In this document: piece after piece, positions 1 through 5,342 of the stretch | Position numbering within the stretch: position 1 is the stretch's first letter | How the letters are laid out: the number at the start of each line of letters is the position of its first letter | From: Candidatus Puniceispirillum sp. | GTDB taxonomy: Bacteria; Pseudomonadota; Alphaproteobacteria; Puniceispirillales; Puniceispirillaceae | Assembly (NCBI GenBank): GCA_016778825.1 | Contig: JADHOU010000114.1 | Location: 1-5,342, forward strand | Direction: 5' to 3' | DNA length: 5,342 nucleotides | Made by a program: the position numbers and the translations under genes | The notes under the pieces: model-generated | The model's input: the letters and a program-made list of their open reading frames with translations, nothing else | Told to the model about the DNA's origin: nothing | The model's database searches: none

Positions 1-1137
1 GTGAAATTAAATGACGATATCCATATTCTTGAGCTGTTTCACGGCCCAACAATCGCCTTTAAAGATTATGCCATGCAGTTTCTGGCACGCGCCTTTGACC
101 GCGCTTTGGCAAAACAGCAAAAGCATGCGGTGATTTTAGGAGCGACAAGCGGTGATACGGGCTCGGCCGCGCTTGAGGCGTTTCAGGGGCGTGATGCGGT
201 TGATGTGTTTATTCTGTTTCCTGATGGTCGTGTCTCGCCGGTGCAACAGCGGCAGATGACATCGGTGATTGATGATGGTGCTTTTGCAGTTTCGGTTAAG
301 GGCGATTTTGACGATTGTCAGGCGCTTGTCAAAACCCTGTTCAATGATCACCAATTCCGCGATCAGGTTGGGCTGTCGGCGGTAAATTCGATCAATTGGG
401 CACGTTTGATGCCGCAGATTGTCTATTATTTTTCATCGGCACTTGCTTTGGGCGCGCCTGATCAAAAAGTCGCCTTTTCAGTGCCAACAGGTAATTTTGG
501 AAATGTGTTTGCGGGCTATGCAGCGGTGCAAATGGGTTTGCCTGTCGAACGGTTGATTGTGGCATCGAACCAGAATGATATTCTGCCCCGGTTTTTCGAG
601 GCTGGCACAATGGCGCGTGAAACCGTGGTGCCGTCGCTTAGCCCGTCAATGGATATTCAGGTATCGAGTAATTTTGAGCGGTTGCTCTTTGAATTGCTTG
701 GCCGTGATGGTGCCAAGACAGCGGCCGTGATGCAGGATTTTGCGGCAAGTGGTTATTTCACCCTCGACGCTGATGTGATGGAACGCGCCTATGCGTTATT
801 TTCGGCCTATCGGCTTGATGATGCGGGAACGGTTGCTGAAATTGCGACAACAGCCAAGAATGACGGCATGGTTCTTGATCCGCATAGCGCGGTTGGCTTG
901 TCAGCGGCGCGGCGTGCGCATGCCGATGGAACAGTGCCAAAAGATGTGCCGATTATCAGCCTTGCCTGCGCGCATCCGGCAAAGTTCGAATCGGCGGTGG
1001 AAACGGCAACTGGTCAAAAGCCTGTTTTGCCGCCGCATATGACCGATCTGATGACGCGCCCCGAGAAAATGCAGACAATTGATGCCAATGCCGATGCGGT
1101 TAAGTCATTGGTTCTGGCACGAAAGCGAAGCGTATGA
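1..1137 (+). CDS. thrC: Threonine synthase, 5'-truncated by the window edge
   Basis: Threonine synthase is a pyridoxal-phosphate enzyme that converts O-phosphohomoserine to threonine, the last step of threonine biosynthesis, in the cytoplasm. The visible 378 residues open just before the cofactor site. The segment ELFHGPTIAFKD holds the expected Schiff-base lysine at visible residue 21. GATSGDTGSAA (47-57) and VPTGNFGN (161-168) are the conserved PLP/phosphate-binding loops of the family. Full-length relatives are about 460-470 residues with this lysine near position 107-125, so roughly 85-100 N-terminal residues lie upstream. The GTG at base 1 is therefore an internal valine codon, not the start. 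The frame is open to TGA at 1135-1137, and that stop overlaps the start of the M16 peptidase gene (ATGA), suggesting one transcript. No damaged motif is visible. The family assignment is firm; the true start cannot be seen. Confidence 0.96.
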   Translation: MKLNDDIHILELFHGPTIAFKDYAMQFLARAFDRALAKQQKHAVILGATSGDTGSAALEAFQGRDAVDVFILFPDGRVSPVQQRQMTSVIDDGAFAVSVKGDFDDCQALVKTLFNDHQFRDQVGLSAVNSINWARLMPQIVYYFSSALALGAPDQKVAFSVPTGNFGNVFAGYAAVQMGLPVERLIVASNQNDILPRFFEAGTMARETVVPSLSPSMDIQVSSNFERLLFELLGRDGAKTAAVMQDFAASGYFTLDADVMERAYALFSAYRLDDAGTVAEIATTAKNDGMVLDPHSAVGLSAARRAHADGTVPKDVPIISLACAHPAKFESAVETATGQKPVLPPHMTDLMTRPEKMQTIDANADAVKSLVLARKRSV

Positions 1138-2396
1138 CAACAAGAGTAAGTGAGCTTGCCAACGGGCTGAAAATCGCAACAAGAGCGATGCCGCATGCTG
1201 CCACCTTGTCAGTTGGTATATGGGTTAATGCTGGGGCTCGCGATGAAGGCGATCATGAACAGGGCATCGCACATATGCTCGAACACATGGCTTTTAAAGG
1301 CACCAAGCGGCGTGACGCGCAGGCCATTGCCACCGAGGTGGAAAATGTTGGCGGCTTTATGAATGCCCATACAAGCCGCGAAGAAACCGCCTATTATTTG
1401 CGGTTATTGCCAGAACATATTGATCTTGGCGTTGATATTCTTGCTGATATTCTAACCGAATCAACTTTGCCTGAATTGGAAATAGAACGCGAACGCGGCG
1501 TCATTATTCAGGAAATCGGCCAATCGCTTGATACGCCAGATGATCTGGTCTTCGATCTGTTTTCAGCGGCCTGTTATGATGGTCATACGCTTGGGCGACC
1601 AATTTTAGGAACGGTCGACAGCGTTTCGGCATTTCGCCAACAAGATTTGGAAGCATTTTTGCGGCGTCACTATGGCGCGGGTCAGATGCTTGTTTGTGCT
1701 GCCGGATCGGTTGATCATGATGATCTGGTACAGCGCATTGGCGCGCGGCTTGGCCATATCGGCAATGCTACATCGGCGATACGCCATGCCGCATCATGGA
1801 CAGGTGGCCGCAAAATGGTCAAGCGTGATCTTGAACAATCGCATATTGTTTTCGGGCTTCCTGCCAAAATTGACACAATGGCCGAACGGTTTTCTTTGAT
1901 GGCGTTATCGACCCTTTATGGCGGCGGCATGTCATCACGATTATTCCAGCAGGTGCGCGAAAAACGCGGGCTTTGCTATTCGATTTTTTCATTTTCGTCG
2001 CTTCATTCCGATGGCGGCTGCTTTTCGGTCTATGCCGGTACATCTGCCAATCAGGTTGATGAAATGTTGGCGGTATGCGCGGAGGAATTGGCCTCGGTGG
2101 CAGGCGGCGTACAAGCTGATGAAGTGGCACGCGCCAAAGCCCAGATTCGTGCTCATCTATTGATGAGTCGTGAGTCGGTTTCAGGATGCGGCGATGCGTT
2201 GGCACGCCAGATCATGCTTTTTGGGCGGCCACAATCGGATGATGAATTGCTGGCTGCGATTGACGCGATTGACGGACAGAAGATTGCCGCAATGGCTGCC
2301 AGCCTGATTTCCGGCAATGCACCGGCAATGGCCTGTGTTGGGCCGTCTTTGGCGGTTATGTCGAATGATGATTTGGCGGCGCGGCTTGCGGCCTAG
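1134..2396 (+). CDS. M16 family zinc metallopeptidase (mitochondrial processing peptidase-like)
   Basis: A complete 420-residue protein of the M16 (pitrilysin/MPP) family, which are zinc endopeptidases acting on peptides or unfolded segments. The inverted zinc motif HMLEH lies at residues 47-51: H47 and H51 are zinc ligands and E50 is the catalytic base. The third ligand is expected at E127, 76 residues after H51 as in yeast beta-MPP, and the conserved E120 is also present. The second domain carries GGGMSSRLFQQVREKRGLCY (263-282), the region that supplies the substrate-binding arginine and tyrosine in this family. The length fits the single-chain, two-domain bacterial form. There is no signal peptide, so a cytoplasmic location is inferred. 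The start is the ATG overlapping the thrC stop (ATGA); no strong Shine-Dalgarno sequence precedes it, which suits translational coupling. The stop TAG is nested with the stop of the convergent yqgE gene. The substrate is unknown, and nothing here shows a role in threonine synthesis. Confidence 0.94.
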   Translation: MTTRVSELANGLKIATRAMPHAATLSVGIWVNAGARDEGDHEQGIAHMLEHMAFKGTKRRDAQAIATEVENVGGFMNAHTSREETAYYLRLLPEHIDLGVDILADILTESTLPELEIERERGVIIQEIGQSLDTPDDLVFDLFSAACYDGHTLGRPILGTVDSVSAFRQQDLEAFLRRHYGAGQMLVCAAGSVDHDDLVQRIGARLGHIGNATSAIRHAASWTGGRKMVKRDLEQSHIVFGLPAKIDTMAERFSLMALSTLYGGGMSSRLFQQVREKRGLCYSIFSFSSLHSDGGCFSVYAGTSANQVDEMLAVCAEELASVAGGVQADEVARAKAQIRAHLLMSRESVSGCGDALARQIMLFGRPQSDDELLAAIDAIDGQKIAAMAASLISGNAPAMACVGPSLAVMSNDDLAARLAA

Positions 2397-2398
2397 GC
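2391..2398. other. Palindromic junction where two convergent stop codons overlap
   Basis: The eight bases GCCTAGGC form a perfect palindrome. The TAG at 2394-2396 ends the M16 peptidase gene on the plus strand. The complementary TAG, read from 2395 to 2393 on the minus strand, ends yqgE. The two coding regions therefore overlap by the four bases CTAG and no intergenic sequence remains. I see no GC-rich hairpin followed by a T-run on either strand around the junction. Transcription from each side must therefore end inside the opposing gene, by Rho, or by collision; that last point is inference. Confidence 0.9.
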
Positions 2399-3013
2399 TG
2401 TGCCTGCATCGGCGACATAATGCGCTGGATCAATGCCAAGGGTTGCATAGGCCTTGGCCCAGATATCGTCACTTTCAAAGCCGAATAAAAGATCACTGCT
2501 TGCTGGTAGGTTAAGCCAGATATTGGCCGCCATTTCCTGTTCCAACTGGCCTGCATGCCATCCAGCATAGCCAAGCGAAACAATCGAATGAACCGGTCCG
2601 GTACCATTGGTGATATCGCGAAGGATATTCACGCTTGAGGTCAGGCCAATTTCATGCGTCACGGCAACGCTTTCGGGGCGCATATGATCTTGGGAATGCA
2701 GCACAAAGCCGCGCGTGCTCTCAACCGGCCCACCAATATAAACGGGCTGGTCGCCGTGAAACCGCGGCGCGCCCATTTCCAGTGTTTCACATAGACGCCG
2801 AAGGTCAAGCTGGGCTGATCGCTGATTGATCACTACGCCCATTGCCGCATTTTGGTCATGTTGGCACATCATGATGACGCTATGTTGAAACCGTCTGTCA
2901 TCAATATGGGGGCTGGCAATCAAAAGCTGGCCTTGCAGGCTGGCCGCAACGCCAAAAGGCGTTACATGGTGCAAATGATTGTCTGTCTGACTTGTATCTT
3001 TTCTGACCGTCAT
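2393..3013 (-). CDS. yqgE: YqgE/AlgH family protein (UPF0301)
   Basis: A 206-residue protein of the YqgE/AlgH (UPF0301) family. The family was named for a link to alginate regulation in Pseudomonas, but its molecular function is not settled. Family features, in order, are the opening SLQGQLLIASPHIDDRRF (25-42), the strand HSVIMMCQHDQNAAMGVVIN (44-63), YIGGPVESTRGFVLHS (92-107), and SLGYAGWHAGQLEQE (146-160), followed by the typical tryptophan-containing C-terminal part. The length is close to the usual 180-200 residues plus a short tail before residue 25. That tail contains a small histidine cluster (H13, H15, H16). There is no signal peptide or membrane span, so it is probably cytoplasmic. 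The ATG at 3013-3011 is the best start by length, but no clear Shine-Dalgarno sequence precedes it. The gene diverges from the DsbD/ScsB-like gene and converges with the M16 peptidase gene, sharing its CTAG stop. Confidence 0.93.
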   Translation of the reverse strand: MTVRKDTSQTDNHLHHVTPFGVAASLQGQLLIASPHIDDRRFQHSVIMMCQHDQNAAMGVVINQRSAQLDLRRLCETLEMGAPRFHGDQPVYIGGPVESTRGFVLHSQDHMRPESVAVTHEIGLTSSVNILRDITNGTGPVHSIVSLGYAGWHAGQLEQEMAANIWLNLPASSDLLFGFESDDIWAKAYATLGIDPAHYVADAGTA

Positions 3014-3088
3014 TATTTACACTAGACAGCAAAGCCTTAACAGGTAAAGCAAAACCATTTTTGCAAACTGGCCGCAATCTATGCGTCG
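3014..3088. promoter_or_regulatory. Divergent intergenic gap between yqgE and the dsbD-like gene (presumed promoters)
   Basis: This 75-base A+T-leaning gap separates two divergent genes, so promoters for both are expected here or just inside the coding ends. On the plus strand, TTTACA (3016-3021) and TTAACA (3037-3042) each match five of six bases of the -35 consensus. Neither is followed by a convincing -10 box at 16-18 bases. On the minus strand, TTGCAA (3066-3061) is followed after 18 bases by TGTTAA (3042-3037), a weak match. No clear operator palindrome, riboswitch or terminator is visible. The assignment rests on gene orientation rather than on a strong motif. Confidence 0.35.
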
Positions 3089-5311
3089 ATGGATCAAATC
3101 ATGTCAAAGCCATCCATATCCATGCGATCATTCACCATGGGTGATCTGCGCCAAATCAGGCCAGCTTGCCGCTTTTTGGCTGGGTGGCTTATGGCGTTGT
3201 TGCTTGTCATGCTTGGCAGTGCCGCGCCGCTGTATGCCGCCAGCCAATCAAATATCGCAACTGGTGCTTGGGTTGGTGATCCTGCCTATGGTGAGGTGCG
3301 GCTTGTTTCGGCAGTGTCGGCAATGGGCAATCTGGAAGAATTGCCGCTGGGTCTTGAATTTCGTTTGGCACCCGGCTGGAAAATCTATTGGCGTACCCCC
3401 GGTGAGGCTGGATTACCACCAACACTTGATCTGCAAATGGCGAATGGTGCGCCACTGCAAAGCCAGATTGAATGGCCAGTGCCAAAACGGTTTAACGCCT
3501 TTGGCTTTGATAATTTCGGCTATGCTGATGCGGTAATCCTGCCGGTTGCTGTTCGCGGTTATGATCGCGGCGCGGCACTGCAGATTCGCGGCCAGATTGA
3601 GGCGCTGGTCTGTTCGGATATTTGTGTCCCCTTGGCAGGGGCGTTGCGGCTTGATCTTGCCGATGGCCCTGCCGAACCGTCATCAATGGCAATGGCGATC
3701 GCGCAATTTGCCGCTAAGGTGCCGCGCATTAATGCGCCGTCACCAATCAAGATTGAAACCGCATGGCAATCCGGATCGCAACTCAAAATCGGTTTTGCCG
3801 CCACCAGCCAGCCAGTCACCGAAATTTTTGTCGAAGGGCCAGCCGGCATTGCCTTTAAACAGCCGGTTTTTGCCAATAATGTTGCGGTGATTGATTTAGA
3901 GGGCGATTTGAAAACGCCGCTTGCCGGCCAGACAGTAGATTTAACCGTCATTGCTGGTGATGATTTTACAACGCAAAGCATCATGGTGCAAAAAGACGCG
4001 CCGCTTGCCGGACCACTCGCGGCAGGCAAGTCGGTACCAGTTGATGCTGGCGCAATGGCGCAATTCTGGACAGTGATCGGCTTTGCCTTTCTTGGCGGGC
4101 TGATTTTAAATTTGATGCCTTGTGTCTTGCCCGTTCTTGCCATCAAGTTGACGGCGATTATTGAAGCCTCTGGTCAAAGCCGTGGTTTTGTGCGGTTGCG
4201 GTTCGGGGCGGGTGCGATGGGCATTTTGTCCAGCTTTGCCATCTTGGCGGCGGGGCTGGCCGTGCTAGGGCTTGCTGGTGAGCAGATTGGCTGGGGGATT
4301 CAATTCCAAAGTCCGGTATTTCTGGCAATCATGCTGCTGGTTCTGGGGCTGTTTACATTAAATATGCTCGACCGGTTTTTTTTGCCGATTCCGGCTTCTT
4401 TACAGGCCAGTTTTCACGGCAAAGGTCAGAATGCCAATGGCCAAAATACCATTGGCCAAAATACCAATGAACAGGCGCGCCCGGCAATTCTGTTTGGTGA
4501 CTTCATGGCTGGTATGCTGGCAACCTTGTTGGCAACGCCCTGTTCGGCGCCATTTGTCGGAAGTGCGGTCACTGTGGCGCTCACCGGCGATATGGCACAG
4601 CTGTTTGCCGTGTTCATGGCGATGGGGGTTGGTCTTGCTGCGCCGTGGGGGCTGGTTGTGCTATTTCCGGCACTGGTCGGGTTTTTGCCGCGACCCGGCC
4701 GTTGGATGGTCTGGTTAAAACGCGGTTTAGCGGGATTGTTAATCGCAACGATGATCTGGCTTGGCTGGCTGTTGCAAACAATTCAAGGCGGGCAGGCAGC
4801 GTTGTTGTTGCTTGGCCTGATCGGATTCGTGCTTTTGGCAGCTTTATTCCGTCAAAAAATCGGGATTTTGCTAGCTGGGGCTGGTCTTTTTGCGGGGTTG
4901 GCACTTTTGCCTGCGCCTGGAATCCTTGCACCGCAAGCCAATGGCCTAGTCTGGAAGGTTTGGTCAGATGACGCTAGTGCGGCTGCCCGCGCCAAAGGCA
5001 AGCTGGTCTTTGTCGATGTAACCGCCGATTGGTGCATCACCTGCAAAGCCAATAAAGCGCTGGTTCTTGAAACCGCCCCCATAGCCCGGATGCTGGCGGC
5101 ATTGGTTGATGATGGCAAGCTGGTGATGCTGAAAGCTGACTGGACGCGTCCCGACCCACGCATTGCGACATTTCTGGCAAGCCATGACCGGTTTGGCATC
5201 CCGTTCAATATCATTTATGGCCCAAAGGCACCTGAAGGTGTTTTGCTTGGCGAATTGCTGCGCGCGGATATGGTTGAAAATGCGCTCATCAAGGCGGGCA
5301 TGACTCGCTAG
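3089..5311 (+). CDS. dsbD: DsbD/ScsB-family protein-disulfide reductase (transmembrane thiol electron transporter)
   Basis: A complete 740-residue inner-membrane protein. The family passes electrons from cytoplasmic thioredoxin through a membrane domain to periplasmic thiol proteins. Residues about 29-50 form a signal peptide ending near LYA/A. A periplasmic domain (about 52-320) includes GWKIYWRTPGEAGLPP and the pair CSDIC (C175, C179). About eight membrane spans follow (about 326-620). They hold the family cysteines in LMPCVLPV (C345, span 1) and ATPCSAPF (C485, span 4). The C-terminal thioredoxin-like domain has DWCITCK (C649, C652) and the cis-proline loop GIPF (P705). The large N-terminal domain and the MPCVLPV/TPCSAP motifs resemble ScsB of alphaproteobacteria more than E. 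coli DsbD. The start is uncertain: ATG at 3089 is the longest, while ATG at 3101 has a GGA seven bases upstream and keeps the signal peptide. A 15-base tandem repeat lies in the loop between spans 3 and 4. The frame ends at TAG 5309-5311. The partner substrate is not in the window. Confidence 0.93.
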   Translation: MDQIMSKPSISMRSFTMGDLRQIRPACRFLAGWLMALLLVMLGSAAPLYAASQSNIATGAWVGDPAYGEVRLVSAVSAMGNLEELPLGLEFRLAPGWKIYWRTPGEAGLPPTLDLQMANGAPLQSQIEWPVPKRFNAFGFDNFGYADAVILPVAVRGYDRGAALQIRGQIEALVCSDICVPLAGALRLDLADGPAEPSSMAMAIAQFAAKVPRINAPSPIKIETAWQSGSQLKIGFAATSQPVTEIFVEGPAGIAFKQPVFANNVAVIDLEGDLKTPLAGQTVDLTVIAGDDFTTQSIMVQKDAPLAGPLAAGKSVPVDAGAMAQFWTVIGFAFLGGLILNLMPCVLPVLAIKLTAIIEASGQSRGFVRLRFGAGAMGILSSFAILAAGLAVLGLAGEQIGWGIQFQSPVFLAIMLLVLGLFTLNMLDRFFLPIPASLQASFHGKGQNANGQNTIGQNTNEQARPAILFGDFMAGMLATLLATPCSAPFVGSAVTVALTGDMAQLFAVFMAMGVGLAAPWGLVVLFPALVGFLPRPGRWMVWLKRGLAGLLIATMIWLGWLLQTIQGGQAALLLLGLIGFVLLAALFRQKIGILLAGAGLFAGLALLPAPGILAPQANGLVWKVWSDDASAAARAKGKLVFVDVTADWCITCKANKALVLETAPIARMLAALVDDGKLVMLKADWTRPDPRIATFLASHDRFGIPFNIIYGPKAPEGVLLGELLRADMVENALIKAGMTR
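4424..4468 (+). repeat. Three tandem 15-base repeats inside the dsbD-like gene
   Basis: Three adjacent 15-base units (4424-4438, 4439-4453, 4454-4468) keep the reading frame and encode GQNAN, GQNTI and GQNTN at residues 446-460. Units 2 and 3 differ at one base (position 14), and units 1 and 3 at three bases. The array also contains a perfect 8-base inverted repeat, GCCAATGG (4433-4440) and CCATTGGC (4449-4456), around an 8-base loop. It falls in a hydrophilic segment between predicted spans 3 and 4. In the known DsbD topology, with both ends in the periplasm, that segment would be cytoplasmic. Its near-identity suggests recent slippage duplication in a tolerant linker. Confidence 0.88.
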
Positions 5312-5342
5312 GCGCTTTGTCGGACTTGCATCATCACGAGCA

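Noticed and set aside
1..3. GTG at the first base as a start codon for threonine synthase
   Set aside because: The family has about 85-100 further residues before this point, so the window simply begins inside the gene.
1819..2205. A 128-codon open frame on the minus strand opposite the M16 peptidase
   Set aside because: It lies wholly inside a well-supported gene, its translation is rich in Arg, His and Pro with no recognisable domain, and it has no ribosome-binding site that I can see. It is an antisense shadow.
2635..2829. A small plus-strand frame opposite yqgE
   Set aside because: The minus strand here encodes the conserved YqgE core, and the plus-strand product matches nothing I recognise.
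3081..3536. A 151-codon plus-strand frame starting eight bases before the dsbD-like gene
   Set aside because: It runs out of frame through the signal peptide and N-terminal domain of the dsbD-like protein. Its Cys/Trp/Arg-rich translation looks like a frame-shifted reading of that gene.
3559..4146. A 195-codon open frame on the minus strand opposite the dsbD-like gene
   Set aside because: It is antisense to the conserved periplasmic and first membrane segments. The Ser/Ala/Pro-rich translation has no family resemblance, so the length reflects codon bias in the real gene.
4433..4456. The 8-base inverted repeat as a terminator or operator
   Set aside because: It is a by-product of the tandem repeat inside a coding region, is not followed by a T-run, and the gene continues for more than 800 bases with conserved motifs.
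5312..5342. A possible terminator or new gene start after the dsbD-like gene
   Set aside because: Only 31 bases are visible; they hold no clear hairpin with a T-run and no ATG or ribosome-binding site that could be supported.

Overview
This window looks like ordinary core chromosome from an alphaproteobacterium. The reasons are the threonine synthase followed directly by an M16 peptidase of the mitochondrial-processing-peptidase type, and a DsbD homologue of the ScsB style found in alphaproteobacteria. By eye the base composition is moderate, near half G+C, rather than the high G+C of many members of the class. A marine lineage such as SAR116 would fit, but that is a guess from composition and gene content and was not tested. 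I see no mobile element, tRNA, rRNA, CRISPR array or phage gene, and no sign of an undescribed multi-gene system.

Layout. (1) Bases 1-1137, plus strand: the last 378 codons of threonine synthase (thrC); its N-terminus lies upstream of the window. (2) 1134-2396, plus: a complete M16 zinc metallopeptidase, overlapping thrC by ATGA and so probably translationally coupled to it. (3) 2393-3013, minus: a YqgE/AlgH (UPF0301) protein, convergent with the peptidase. The two stop codons share one CTAG, leaving no intergenic DNA. (4) 3014-3088: a short divergent intergenic gap that must carry, or lie close to, the start signals of yqgE and the next gene. (5) 3089-5311, plus: a complete DsbD/ScsB-family protein-disulfide reductase with signal peptide, periplasmic N-terminal domain, about eight membrane spans and a C-terminal thioredoxin-like domain. 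(6) 5312-5342: 31 bases with no recognisable feature.

How the genes relate. ThrC makes threonine in the cytoplasm, and the peptidase seems to be co-expressed with it without an obvious biochemical link. The DsbD/ScsB protein carries electrons from cytoplasmic thioredoxin across the inner membrane to periplasmic thiol proteins. YqgE is transcribed divergently from it, so the two may share a regulatory gap. The most distinctive local signals are the shared CTAG stop, a 15-base tandem repeat in a predicted cytoplasmic loop of the DsbD-like protein, and the very tight packing of all four genes.
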